In this document: piece after piece, positions 55,860 to 64,000 of the stretch
Layout: every line of letters begins with the position of its first letter
Position numbering within the stretch: position 1 is the first letter of the stretch
NCBI GenBank assembly: GCA_017465565.1
Contig: JAFTWA010000062.1
Location: forward strand, 1 to 64,000
DNA: 64,000 bases
Direction: 5' to 3'
From: Tyzzerella sp.
GTDB taxonomy: Bacteria; Bacillota; Clostridia; Lachnospirales; Lachnospiraceae
Notes under the pieces: generated by a model
What the model was told of the DNA's origin: nothing
Seen by the model: only the letters and a program-made list of their open reading frames with translations
Databases searched by the model: none
Position numbers and translations under genes: made by a program

Positions 55860-56549
55860 TTAGCCTTTAAAATAATAACCCACTCCCCACTTTGTATGAA
55901 CATATTTTGGATTGCTAGGAAGTTTTTCAATCTTTTCTCGAAGTCTTCTGATATGTACATCCACAGTTCTCGCATCACCTGGATATTCATATCCCCATAC
56001 CAGATTGAGCAGCTTCTCTCTGCTGTATACTTTGTCTGGATTTAATGCAAGAAGTTCAAGCACATCAAATTCTTTTGCAGTCAGGTTAATTTCCTTTCCT
56101 TCGATGAAAACTCTTCTGCTTTCGCGGTCAATCTTCATATCATGCTTCTCTAAGATATTGCTCGTATCCGGCTTTTCTTCTTTCTTTCCAGTACGGCGCA
56201 TAATCGCTTTAATTCTGGCTTTTACCTCTAAGATATTAAATGGTTTTGTAATATAGTCGTCTGCGCCATAATCCAAACCTAAAATCTTATCCATATCATC
56301 GCCCTTTGCTGTAAGCATTACGATTGGTACATCCGAGAACTCACGAACCTGCTGACATACTTCAAATCCATCCATTTTAGGAAGCATAACATCTAACAAA
56401 ATCAAATCGTATTTATTTTCTTTTGCTTTCTCCAACGCTTCCTCTCCATCGTATGCACAATCCACTTCCAGTCCGTCCTGTAACAGACTAAAACGAATTC
56501 CTTTCACGATTAACTTTTCATCGTCTACAACCAATACCTTTTTACCCAT
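55860..56549 (-). CDS. OmpR/PhoB family response regulator
   Basis: 229 residues: receiver domain with acidic pair VVDDEK near residue 10, phospho-acceptor Asp53 in LILLDVMLPKMDG, and Lys in MLTAKGDD; then a winged helix (LTAKEFDVLELLALNPDKVYSR and ARTVDVHIRRLREKI). Resembles WalR/PhoP-type regulators. Paired with the kinase that follows immediately. Its place between comEA and gerM-comEC suggests it could time competence or envelope genes, which is inference. Confidence 0.94.
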   Translation of the reverse strand: MGKKVLVVDDEKLIVKGIRFSLLQDGLEVDCAYDGEEALEKAKENKYDLILLDVMLPKMDGFEVCQQVREFSDVPIVMLTAKGDDMDKILGLDYGADDYITKPFNILEVKARIKAIMRRTGKKEEKPDTSNILEKHDMKIDRESRRVFIEGKEINLTAKEFDVLELLALNPDKVYSREKLLNLVWGYEYPGDARTVDVHIRRLREKIEKLPSNPKYVHTKWGVGYYFKG

Positions 56550-56565
56550 GATTGTTCTCCCTTAA

Positions 56566-57111
56566 TCATATTTTAATATAGTCTTTTATTTTATTAAAAA
56601 GTCCTTCTTTAATGCCAGATATCTGCATGATATCTTCAATTGTTTTAAAACCACCTTGTTCTTCCCGATAAGAAATAATACTCAAAGCCTTTGCTTCTCC
56701 TACTCCCGGAAGTGTCATCAGTTCTTCTTTGGCAGCAGTATTTAGATTCACTTTGCCATCGTCTTCCGCCTGGCTCTCTGCTATTTCATAAACTGTTGGA
56801 ACATAAAGTGTCGCTTCATCTTGTAGTATCTCTGCCTGATTAATCTGAGATGTAGCCGCATCGCTGCGAAAACCACCTGCCTTGTCAATCGCCTCGTAGC
56901 CTCTGCTTCCCGCCGGCAGTTCATAAACTCCTTCGCAATTGACTGCGCCACATACATACACAAAAATACTCTCCGGATTCGCTGCTTCGGCCTCTTCTTC
57001 CTCTGCCACTGCATCCTCCAGTAAGGTGAGTTCTGTCCCCTCTTCTTTGCAGGCAGCAAGACAAAACATAATAAATGCCACTACAAATATTATCTTAATT
57101 TTTCTTCGCAT
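56566..57111 (-). CDS. comEA: ComEA-family DNA-binding lipoprotein
   Basis: 181 residues: lipoprotein signal with lipobox LAAC (Cys21), an acidic linker, a SLBB domain (IFVYVCGAVNCEGVYELPAG, residues about 49-110) and a C-terminal double helix-hairpin-helix (VNLNTAAKEELMTLPGVGEA...ISGIKEGLFNKIKDYI). ComEA binds incoming double-stranded DNA at the cell surface. Most ComEA proteins are anchored by an N-terminal helix, so the lipobox here suggests lipid anchoring. First gene of a run that reaches comEC. Confidence 0.88.
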   Translation of the reverse strand: MRRKIKIIFVVAFIMFCLAACKEEGTELTLLEDAVAEEEEAEAANPESIFVYVCGAVNCEGVYELPAGSRGYEAIDKAGGFRSDAATSQINQAEILQDEATLYVPTVYEIAESQAEDDGKVNLNTAAKEELMTLPGVGEAKALSIISYREEQGGFKTIEDIMQISGIKEGLFNKIKDYIKI

Positions 57112-57213
57112 AATTTTCCTCCATAGCTTTCACTACAGATACCCCTCTATGCTTAGATATATCTATTTTAACGAATTTTATTTTAAATTACAACCTGTTT
57201 TTATTTTGTATCT

Positions 57214-57645
57214 TTACTTCCACTGAAATATGGCGATTCCAATGAGTGCAAGCACCAATCCTCCCAGTTTTCTCCACTCAAAAGGCGCCTTATCCATACC
57301 GAAAAGTCCCATAAGCTCTATCAGATAAGATACGGTTAACTGTGCAATTACAATGAGAAGTGCGGACTTTGCCGGTCCCAGCATTTCGATACTTTTAATT
57401 ACCGTCCATGTAATGCCTGCACCGATGACACCTCCGAGCAGCACATACTTCGGCTCTACCTTTGTTAACGCCATAACCGGTTCTCTTCCAGCAAAAAACC
57501 ACGCTACAACGCAGACTGCAAATGCAGTTAACTGTACCCAGCCATTTGAAACCCACATTCCAGTCGTCTTTGTAACCTGTGTATTAAATACTCCCTGCAC
57601 GCTCATAAGTGCGCCTGATAATAATGCAATTAAAAACCCAATCAC
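57214..57645 (-). CDS. Small DMT/DUF606 family membrane transporter
   Basis: 143 residues, almost wholly hydrophobic, with five predicted helices (about 3-18, 35-52, 66-84, 90-112, 125-141). The start MIGFLIALLSGALMSVQGVFNT and GGVIGAGITWTVIKSIEMLGPAKSALLI match the DUF606 (YdcZ-like) branch of the drug/metabolite transporter superfamily. Substrate unknown. A single half-size gene implies a homo-oligomer. No partner gene is adjacent. Confidence 0.8.
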   Translation of the reverse strand: MIGFLIALLSGALMSVQGVFNTQVTKTTGMWVSNGWVQLTAFAVCVVAWFFAGREPVMALTKVEPKYVLLGGVIGAGITWTVIKSIEMLGPAKSALLIVIAQLTVSYLIELMGLFGMDKAPFEWRKLGGLVLALIGIAIFQWK

Positions 57646-57709
57646 TCAGATATCCTCCTAGAATTTAGTATTTCTAGTATATCCAGATGATTGGGTATTA
57701 TACGCTTGC

Positions 57710-58894
57710 CTATTCTGCCAACGCTTTCTTTAATTTATCAATCATTTCATCCACCTGGGCTTCTGTGATGATGAGCGGTGGTACTAATCTTAATACATTT
57801 CCGCCTGCTGAAATCACAATAAGTCCATGCTGCATTGCTTTTACAATTACTTCTCCAACTGGTTTCTTAAGTACAAGTCCCTGCATCAGACCTTTTCCAC
57901 GTCTCTCTGAGACAAATGCATTCTCTTTTGCTAGTTCTTCTAATCTGTTTTCTAAATAGGCCCCTACTTGCTGTACGTGTTCCACGATATTTTCTTCTTC
58001 AAAAATCTGAAGCACTTCCGCTACTGCTGCACATACAAATGGATTGCCGCCATAGGTTGTTCCATGGTCTCCCGGTGCAAGTGAGCTTGCTGCCACCTTC
58101 TCTGTCATTGCAAATGCACCTACAGGAACTCCATTTCCAATTGCCTTTGCCATTGCCATGATGTCCGGCTGTACGCCATATCCCTGCCACGCAAACATAC
58201 TGCCACATCTTCCCATGCCACATTGAATTTCATCAAAAATAAGCAGAATATCATTTTCATCACAGAGCTCACGCACGCCTTTTAAGAAGCTTTCTTCTGC
58301 AGGATAGATGCCGCCCTCTCCCTGTACTGGCTCTAAAATAATTGCACAGGTTTTGTCGGTCACAAGCGCTTTCACACTGTCCAAATCATTGAACTCGGCA
58401 AATTTCACACCACCAATCAAAGGTTCAAACGGTGTACGGTAATGCTCATTTCCTGTTACAGCCACTGCCCCCATGCTTCTTCCGTGGAAGGAATGGTTCA
58501 TTGCGATGAATTCGTATTTCCCAGAACCTTTTGTATACGCATATTTTCTAGCTGCTTTCAGCGCACCTTCGATTGCTTCTGTTCCGCTGTTTGTAAAAAA
58601 GACGCGGTCCATCTGCGCTGCTTCCTTCAGCATATGCGCTGCTTTGGCAACTGGCTTGCTGTAAAACAAGTTTGAAGTATGCATAAGCGAGTCGATCTGA
58701 GTCTTTAATGCTTCTTTATACTTTGGATGTCCGTATCCAAGAGAGCACACTGCAATTCCTGCCGCAAAATCCAGATACTTTTTCCCTTCTATGTCATAGA
58801 GATAAGCACCCTCACCTTTCTCTAAAACAATCTGATAGCGGTTATATGTATGTAAGAGTGCCTCTTCCGCCTGCTTAATATAATTATTCTCCAT
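57710..58894 (-). CDS. argD: Acetylornithine aminotransferase
   Basis: PLP enzyme making N-acetylornithine from N-acetylglutamate semialdehyde. 394 residues of the class III aminotransferase family. [20 protein letters not shown] near 97, [15 protein letters not shown] near 220, and the PLP lysine in [16 protein letters not shown] near 248. Overlaps the end of argB by 11 nt. Last gene of the argC-GNAT-argJ-argB-argD operon. Confidence 0.94.
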   Translation of the reverse strand: MENNYIKQAEEALLHTYNRYQIVLEKGEGAYLYDIEGKKYLDFAAGIAVCSLGYGHPKYKEALKTQIDSLMHTSNLFYSKPVAKAAHMLKEAAQMDRVFFTNSGTEAIEGALKAARKYAYTKGSGKYEFIAMNHSFHGRSMGAVAVTGNEHYRTPFEPLIGGVKFAEFNDLDSVKALVTDKTCAIILEPVQGEGGIYPAEESFLKGVRELCDENDILLIFDEIQCGMGRCGSMFAWQGYGVQPDIMAMAKAIGNGVPVGAFAMTEKVAASSLAPGDHGTTYGGNPFVCAAVAEVLQIFEEENIVEHVQQVGAYLENRLEELAKENAFVSERRGKGLMQGLVLKKPVGEVIVKAMQHGLIVISAGGNVLRLVPPLIITEAQVDEMIDKLKKALAE

Positions 58895-59783
58895 GATAAA
58901 ACCTACTTCCGTCGTCTTTTAAGATTGCTGTTCCAATACCTTTGTTTGTAAAGATTTCCAGTAACAGACAATGTGGAATTCTTCCATCCAAAATATGGAC
59001 ACGGGAAACGCCACTGTTAATCGCATCAATGCAATTCTGCAATTTTGGAAGCATACCACCGCCAATATATCCATCATTCATCAGACCCTCTGCTTCTGAT
59101 ACAGTAAGTTCTGAAATTAATGTATCTGGGTCTTTTGGATCCTTGTAAACACCTTCAATATCTGTTAAGAAGGCTAGCTTTTCCACCTGCATTGCCTGTG
59201 CAATCGCACACGCTGCATCATCAGCATTAATATTATATGTCTGAAATTCATCATCCAGTCCAATCGGGCACACGATTGGAAGGAAGTCTTTTTCTAACAA
59301 ATCTAAAAGAATCTGACCGTTTACCTCTGTCACTTCCCCTACAAATCCAATATCTTCGCCGTCTGCATATTTCTTCTTAACCTTAAGAAGTGCACCGTCC
59401 TTTCCACTGATTCCGATGGCACGCACGCCAAGAGATTCTACTAATTGAACCAAACTTTTATTTACTTTTCCAAGAACCATTTCTGCTACGTCCATGGTTT
59501 CCTCATCCGTTACACGGAGACCATTTACAAATGTTGATTCTTTGCCTAATCTTTTCAGCATACTGCTAATTTCTTTGCCGCCGCCATGAACAATAATTGG
59601 CTTAAATCCAACAAGTTTTAAAAGAGTAACATCTTCAATGACTCTCTTTTTTAATTCTTCATCCACCATAGCACTGCCGCCATATTTAACCACAATAATC
59701 TTGCGGTTAAATCTTTGGATATATGGAAGTGCTTCGATAAGTACTTCTGCTTTATTTAAATATTTTTCCATGCTTTTATCCAT
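58884..59783 (-). CDS. argB: Acetylglutamate kinase
   Basis: Phosphorylates N-acetylglutamate, usually the arginine-feedback-controlled step. 299 residues from ATG 59783 with CGAGG 8 nt upstream; the longer GTG frame lacks a site. Signatures: [54 protein letters not shown] and [24 protein letters not shown]. The long N-terminal helix ([19 protein letters not shown]) is the type found in hexameric, arginine-inhibited enzymes, so feedback control is likely. Confidence 0.95.
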   Translation of the reverse strand: MDKSMEKYLNKAEVLIEALPYIQRFNRKIIVVKYGGSAMVDEELKKRVIEDVTLLKLVGFKPIIVHGGGKEISSMLKRLGKESTFVNGLRVTDEETMDVAEMVLGKVNKSLVQLVESLGVRAIGISGKDGALLKVKKKYADGEDIGFVGEVTEVNGQILLDLLEKDFLPIVCPIGLDDEFQTYNINADDAACAIAQAMQVEKLAFLTDIEGVYKDPKDPDTLISELTVSEAEGLMNDGYIGGGMLPKLQNCIDAINSGVSRVHILDGRIPHCLLLEIFTNKGIGTAILKDDGSRFYHGE

Positions 59784-59801
59784 GATAAACACCTCGACAA
59801 A

Positions 59802-61025
59802 CTAGCTTCTATAATCTGCGTTAATTTCAATATATGCGTGTGTCAAGTCGCAGCCCCATGCTGTTGCTTTTGCATCACCCATCTTCACGTCTGCTGTTGC
59901 GATAACAACTGGTTGCGATAAGATTTCGGTCGCTTTCTCTTCGCTGTAATCTACCGCAACACCATCTTCTGCAATTTGGATTTTACCAGCTTCACTTTCG
60001 AAGAACAAGTCTACTTTTTCCGGGTCGAACTGCGCGCCTGAATAACCCATGGCACAGATAATACGTCCCCAGTTTGCATCGTGACCAGCAATTGCTGTCT
60101 TTGTAAGATTTGAGCATGCAATCGCTTTCGCTAATAATTTTGCCTGTTCTTTTGTCTCAGCACCAACGATATTTACTTCAAAGAGGGCTGTTGCGCCTTC
60201 GCCGTCACCTGCAATTTTCTTTGCAAGGTATTCGTTTACTACATGAAGAGCCTCTGCAAATATTTTATAGTCTTCTGAGCCTTCCACAATTTCTGTATTT
60301 TCTGCCATTCCATTTGCGAGAACCAATACCGTATCATTTGTAGAAGTATCACCATCTACTGAGATCATATTATATGTATCATTTACATCATCACTCAATG
60401 CTTTCTGGAGTGCAGATTTTGAAATTGCTGCATCAGTCGTAATAAAGCTGAGCATGGTACACATATTTGGATGAATCATACCTGAACCTTTTGCCATACC
60501 ACCAACTGTTACCGTTTTTCCGCCAACTTCGATTTCCACTGCGATTTCTTTTTCGCACGTATCTGTTGTCATAATTGCTTTCGCTGCTTCAGTTCCTGCT
60601 TCAATAGCAGCTTTTTTTGCTTCTGCAAGCTTTGCTACTCCAGCTTTGATTCTGTTCATTGGAAGCTGCTTTCCAATAACGCCAGTTGAACCAAGAAGTA
60701 CACTGTCTGCTGGAATTCCAAGAATTTCTGCTGCAGTATCTGCAGTCTCTTTACAATATCCATAGCCCTCTGCACCTGTACATGCATTTGCGATTCCTGA
60801 ATTCACAATAATTGCCTGTGCATGGGCCACATCCTTCACTTGTACCTGATCCCATTTTACTGGCGCTGCCTTAGCTACATTTGTTGTAAATGTGCCGGCT
60901 GCCACGCAAGGCTTTTGGCTGTACACGATAGCCATATCTGTACGTCCTTTATACTTAATCTCCGCAGCAATTCCTGCCGCTTCAAATCCCTTTGCTGCTG
61001 TCACGCCGCCTATTATTTTCTTCAT
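59802..61025 (-). CDS. argJ: Glutamate N-acetyltransferase / amino-acid acetyltransferase (ArgJ)
   Basis: Recycles the acetyl group from N-acetylornithine to glutamate, and in the bifunctional form also makes N-acetylglutamate from acetyl-CoA. 407 residues; self-cleaves before a Thr. The conserved block is KGSGMIHPNMCTMLSF near residue 180. The cleavage Thr is present, but the residue before it is Cys, where most homologues have Ala. NDTVLVLANG and GRIICAMGYSGAQ also match. No argA is present, which fits a cyclic, bifunctional pathway. Confidence 0.94.
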   Translation of the reverse strand: MKKIIGGVTAAKGFEAAGIAAEIKYKGRTDMAIVYSQKPCVAAGTFTTNVAKAAPVKWDQVQVKDVAHAQAIIVNSGIANACTGAEGYGYCKETADTAAEILGIPADSVLLGSTGVIGKQLPMNRIKAGVAKLAEAKKAAIEAGTEAAKAIMTTDTCEKEIAVEIEVGGKTVTVGGMAKGSGMIHPNMCTMLSFITTDAAISKSALQKALSDDVNDTYNMISVDGDTSTNDTVLVLANGMAENTEIVEGSEDYKIFAEALHVVNEYLAKKIAGDGEGATALFEVNIVGAETKEQAKLLAKAIACSNLTKTAIAGHDANWGRIICAMGYSGAQFDPEKVDLFFESEAGKIQIAEDGVAVDYSEEKATEILSQPVVIATADVKMGDAKATAWGCDLTHAYIEINADYRS

Positions 61026-61047
61026 AATACATACCTCCTTTTCAATT

Positions 61048-61082
61048 GGGGACGTAGTAAAATTGAATTTTGCAACGTCCCC
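61048..61082 (-). terminator. Stem-loop between the GNAT gene and argJ
   Basis: GGGGACGT (61048-61055) pairs with ACGTCCCC (61075-61082), and an inner AAAATT/AATTTT pair extends it. It lies in the 67-nt gap inside the arg operon and lacks a T tail directly after the stem. It is more likely an mRNA-processing or protective hairpin than a strong terminator. Confidence 0.4.
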
Positions 61083-61092
61083 TGTTAAGTTC

Positions 61093-61536
61093 TTAACGAT
61101 TAAATGCGGTTATATTCGCTTCATTTAATGTAAAATCGTAATAATTCAAATCCTCCCGTTTTGTCCAACCGATTTCTTTCCAGAATGCGTTTCCAACATC
61201 ATTCTTGGTAAATGCTATCAAAGATACTTTATTAATATTTTCTCTCTTTAATGCTTCCATCGCTTCTACGACCATGCTTTTGCCAATTCCCCGAAGTCGA
61301 TATGCTTCGTCAACACACACATGGTAAAAGCATCCTCTTCGACCATCATGTCCACATAAAATGCTTCCTACAATTTTGCCGTCTTCTTCTGCCACGATAC
61401 TGGTCGTTGGATTTCTTTTGATAAAACGTTCTACACCTTCTCTGGAATCATCAATGCTGCGGATTCCAAAACCGTGGATTTTCTTCCACAATGTATAGAC
61501 CTCATCATAATCATCCATTGTCATTATTCTAATCAT
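61093..61536 (-). CDS. GNAT acetyltransferase inside the arginine operon
   Basis: About 147 residues, one complete GNAT domain: TMDDYDEVYTLWKKIHGFG, SIVAEEDGKIVGSILCGHDG, the acetyl-CoA motif VCVDEAYRLRGIGKSMVVEAM, and AFTKNDVGNAFWKEIGWTKRED. It resembles YpeA-type N-acetyltransferases. Its position between argC and argJ invites an N-acetylglutamate synthase role, but sequence alone cannot show that; modification of a peptide or amine is the alternative. ATG 61536 has GGGAG about 9 nt upstream, too close for ATG 61545. Confidence 0.82.
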   Translation of the reverse strand: MIRIMTMDDYDEVYTLWKKIHGFGIRSIDDSREGVERFIKRNPTTSIVAEEDGKIVGSILCGHDGRRGCFYHVCVDEAYRLRGIGKSMVVEAMEALKRENINKVSLIAFTKNDVGNAFWKEIGWTKREDLNYYDFTLNEANITAFNR

Positions 61537-61559
61537 GTTTCTCATCTCCCGTTGTTATT

Positions 61560-62600
61560 TTATGGGAACATTGGAATTAAATCAAGTCCTTCCGTCTCTT
61601 TTAATCCAAACATCAGGTTCATATTCTGAACTGCCTGACCTGCTGCTCCTTTTACCAGATTGTCAATTGCTCCCATCATAATAATACGCCCTGTACGTTT
61701 GTCAATCTTGAAATTCACATCAACATAGTTGCTGCCTTCTACCCATTTTGTCTGTGGGCATACATCCTTATCTAATACACGTACGAATTTTTCTTCTTTA
61801 TAATATTTGTCGTAAGCGGCTCTCACATCTTCATATGTAACGCCTTCTTTTAAAGTTGCATATGCTGTTGCCAGAATTCCCCGGTTCATTGGAACCAAAT
61901 GTGGTGTGAAGTTGAGGAGCACTTTTTCTCCAGATGCATATCCTAATTGTTCCTCAATCTCCGGAGTATGTCTGTGATTTGTAACTCCATACGCCTTGAT
62001 ATTCTCATTTACTTCACAGTACAAATTATCTACCTTTGCCCCGCGCCCTGCACCTGAGGTACCTGATTTTGCATCGATGATAATCGAATTCATATCAATC
62101 AGTCCTTCTTTAGCCAGCGGGTAAATTGTTAAAATCGAACAAGTTGTATAGCATCCTGGATTGGCAACCAATCTAGCCTTCTTTACATCCTCACGATTTA
62201 CTTCGCAGAGTCCGTAAACGGCTTCTTCAATAAACTGCGGACTCTTATGCTCTATCTTGTACCATTCTTCATATGTAGCAACATCCTTAATCCGAAAATC
62301 CGCACTCAAGTCGACGATTTTTACTTTGGATAAAATTTCTTCATTTAATAAGGAAGCGCAAAAGCCTTGAGGTGTCGCCGTGAAAATCACATCCACCTGC
62401 TCTGCCAAAGCTTCCATATTATCATCCATGCAGACTGCATCTACAATCTGGAAAAAATTCTGATATACTTCGTAATATTTCTTATCTATATAACTTCGGG
62501 AACCGTACCATTTAATCTCCACATCCTTATGTCCCATTAAAATACGAACCAATTCACCGCCAGCATAACCTGTCGATCCAATAATTCCTACCTTTATCAT
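61560..62600 (-). CDS. argC: N-acetyl-gamma-glutamyl-phosphate reductase
   Basis: NADPH-dependent reduction of N-acetylglutamyl phosphate to the semialdehyde. 346 residues, the long (type 1) form. Rossmann motif VGIIGSTGYAGGELVRIL at the N-terminus, catalytic Cys in LVANPGCYTTCSI near 150, DAKSGTSGAGRGAK near 185 and HRHTPEIEEQLG near 210. First gene of the arg operon, divergent from argG across about 200 nt. Confidence 0.96.
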   Translation of the reverse strand: MIKVGIIGSTGYAGGELVRILMGHKDVEIKWYGSRSYIDKKYYEVYQNFFQIVDAVCMDDNMEALAEQVDVIFTATPQGFCASLLNEEILSKVKIVDLSADFRIKDVATYEEWYKIEHKSPQFIEEAVYGLCEVNREDVKKARLVANPGCYTTCSILTIYPLAKEGLIDMNSIIIDAKSGTSGAGRGAKVDNLYCEVNENIKAYGVTNHRHTPEIEEQLGYASGEKVLLNFTPHLVPMNRGILATAYATLKEGVTYEDVRAAYDKYYKEEKFVRVLDKDVCPQTKWVEGSNYVDVNFKIDKRTGRIIMMGAIDNLVKGAAGQAVQNMNLMFGLKETEGLDLIPMFP

Positions 62601-62644
62601 GTAAAACCTTCCTTTCTGCTTCCATTTATTGTTAGGAACACTTT

Positions 62645-62775
62645 CGCATAATTATACACCCAACATGAATATCATGCAACAATAAATTTATATTTTTAAA
62701 ATACTTTGCATATTTTTTCATTTTCCTCTTGTATTTCTGCATAAATAGTAGTATAGTATGCATATTGACAATAAA
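62645..62775. promoter_or_regulatory. Divergent argC-argG control region with argG promoter
   Basis: A plus-strand promoter for argG: TTGTAT (62729-62734), 17-bp spacer, TATAGT (62752-62757). Several A/T-rich half-sites resemble ArgR boxes: GCATAATTATAC (62645-62656), TGCATATTTTTTCATT (62707-62722), and TGCATAAATAG inside the -35/-10 spacer. ArgR control of both arms is likely by analogy with other Firmicutes, but these matches are weak individually. Confidence 0.5.
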
Positions 62776-62801
62776 AATACATTTTAGGAGGCATATATAT
62801 T

Positions 62802-64000
62802 ATGAAAGAAAAAGTTGTTTTAGCATATTCAGGCGGTCTTGATACAACCGCAATCATCCCATGGTTAAAGGAGAATTTTGATTACGAAGTAATCTGCTGC
62901 TGCATCGACTGCGGACAGGGTGAAGAATTAGATGGTTTAGAAGAAAGAGCAAAGCTTTCTGGTGCTTCTAAATTATACATCGAAAACATTATCGATGAAT
63001 TCTGTGACGAATACATCGTTCCATGTGTTCAGGCAAATGCCGTTTACGAAAACAAATATTTACTTGGTACATCAATGGCTCGTCCAGCAATCGCAAAAAC
63101 ATTAGTTGAGGTTGCCCGAAAAGAAGGTGCTACTGCTATCTGCCACGGTGCTACAGGAAAAGGAAATGACCAGATTCGTTTTGAGCTTGGAATCAAAGCT
63201 CTTGCTCCAGATTTAAAAATCATCGCTCCTTGGAGAATGACAGATGTTTGGACAATGCAATCTCGTGAAGATGAAATCGAATACTGTAAAGCCCATGGCA
63301 TCGACTTACCATTCGATGCAAGCCACAGCTACAGCCGTGACCGTAACTTATGGCACATCAGCCATGAAGGTCTGGAATTAGAAGATCCAGCACAAGAACC
63401 AAACTATGATAATTTATTAGTTCTTGGTGTTTCTCCAGAAAAAGCTCCAGATGAAGGCGAATACATAACAATGACATTTGAAAAAGGTATTCCAACAAGT
63501 GTTAATGGTGAAAAGATGAAAGTTTCTGAAATCATTACAAAATTAAATGAACTTGGCGGAAAACATGGTATTGGTATCGTTGATATCGTAGAAAACCGTG
63601 TAGTTGGTATGAAATCTCGTGGTGTATATGAAACTCCAGGTGGAACAATCCTTATGGAAGCACACCAACAATTAGAAGAACTTGTTTTAGACCGTGCTAC
63701 AATGGAAGTGAAAAAAGATATGGGTAACAAGCTTGCTCAAATCGTTTACGAAGGAAAATGGTTCACACCACTCTGCGACGCTGTAAAAGCATTCGTAGCA
63801 TCAACTCAAGAATACGTAACTGGTGAAGTGAAATTCAAGCTTTACAAGGGTAACATCATCAAAGCCGGTACTACTTCTCCATATTCATTATATAACGAAT
63901 CACTTGCAAGCTTCACAACTGGTGACTTATATGACCACCATGATGCAGACGGATTCATCACATTATTCGGACTTCCATTAAAAGTTCGTGCAATGAAAAT
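62802..64000 (+). CDS. argG: Argininosuccinate synthase (3' end beyond window)
   Basis: Joins citrulline and aspartate with ATP to give argininosuccinate. The 399 codons visible read MKEKVVLAYSGGLDTTAIIP (ATP-pyrophosphatase P-loop SGGLDT), LGTSMARPAIAKTLVEVA, ICHGATGKGNDQIRFELG and SRDRNLWHISHEGLELEDP, all typical. Family proteins are about 400-410 residues, so only a few codons are cut off at the right edge. AGGAGG lies about 10 nt before the ATG. Probably followed by argH outside the window, which cannot be seen. Confidence 0.95.
   Translation, partial: MKEKVVLAYSGGLDTTAIIPWLKENFDYEVICCCIDCGQGEELDGLEERAKLSGASKLYIENIIDEFCDEYIVPCVQANAVYENKYLLGTSMARPAIAKTLVEVARKEGATAICHGATGKGNDQIRFELGIKALAPDLKIIAPWRMTDVWTMQSREDEIEYCKAHGIDLPFDASHSYSRDRNLWHISHEGLELEDPAQEPNYDNLLVLGVSPEKAPDEGEYITMTFEKGIPTSVNGEKMKVSEIITKLNELGGKHGIGIVDIVENRVVGMKSRGVYETPGGTILMEAHQQLEELVLDRATMEVKKDMGNKLAQIVYEGKWFTPLCDAVKAFVASTQEYVTGEVKFKLYKGNIIKAGTTSPYSLYNESLASFTTGDLYDHHDADGFITLFGLPLKVRAMK

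Overview
The window is about 64 kb of chromosomal core genome from an anaerobic, spore-forming, low-GC Gram-positive bacterium. It is most likely a gut member of the Lachnospiraceae (Clostridia). The basis for this is an anaerobic (class III) ribonucleotide reductase, SigH and GerM sporulation genes, DUF1540 and DUF1461 proteins, HrcA/CIRCE control of dnaK, a T-box in front of cysS, the conserved orders cysS-mrnC-rlmB-sigH and comEC-holA-lepA-hemW-hrcA-grpE-dnaK-dnaJ, and the clostridial DNA-repair pair TIGR03916/TIGR03915. Most genes lie on the minus strand. The exceptions are asnA, a tRNA-Thr, a LysR regulator, a glycogen debranching enzyme, an AraC regulator and argG.

Layout, left to right. 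0-4.2 kb: nrdD, apparently interrupted by a group I intron at the left edge and preceded by two NrdR boxes; metA with an AI-2E-type membrane protein; a DUF1540 protein. 4.2-11.6 kb: a YdcF-type protein, a SEC-C protein, a small unknown ORF, asnA, a CofE-like ligase, cardiolipin synthase and glnS. 11.7-16.7 kb: tRNA-Thr, then the translation/sporulation operon cysS-mrnC-rlmB-sigH behind a T-box, preceded by a GNAT enzyme and ispF. 16.8-19.5 kb: a HelD-like ATPase and a tandemly duplicated Val-Met tRNA pair. 19.5-20.3 kb: a broken PBECR4-like gene behind a strong promoter, a multi-hairpin RNA leader and an intrinsic terminator. 20.3-27.3 kb: gdhA, purL, a DUF1461 membrane protein and a LysR regulator.

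27.4-32 kb is a putative DNA-repair operon (radical-SAM TIGR03916, TIGR03915, and an XPD-like iron-sulfur helicase with an N-terminal nuclease-like domain). Its promoter carries two good LexA-box matches. 32-36.5 kb: an Mrp ATPase, RidA, an ornithine cyclodeaminase-family protein and glycogen debranching enzyme. 36.5-41.2 kb: the L-rhamnose genes rhaB-rhaA-rhaD with a divergent AraC regulator. 41.2-46.1 kb: the hrcA-grpE-dnaK-dnaJ heat-shock operon with CIRCE. 46.1-48.4 kb: hemW, flanked on both sides by clusters of GGGTATA-armed hairpins, with a deletion-scarred pseudogene beside it. 48.4-57.1 kb: lepA, holA, comEC, gerM, a two-component system and comEA, all in one direction. 57.2-64 kb: a small DMT protein, then argC-GNAT-argJ-argB-argD divergent from argG, which runs off the right edge.

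The points most worth a second look are: (i) the nrdD intron with a convincing P1 helix placed just before the codon for the catalytic cysteine; (ii) the promoter-RNA-terminator-PBECR4 arrangement at 19.5-20.3 kb, which resembles the layout of a type III toxin-antitoxin locus although its protein gene is damaged; (iii) two pseudogenes that both look like deletions between short direct repeats; (iv) the probably SOS-controlled repair operon; and (v) the GGGTATA hairpin clusters. Product names rest on protein motifs and family knowledge recalled from memory. No database search was run.
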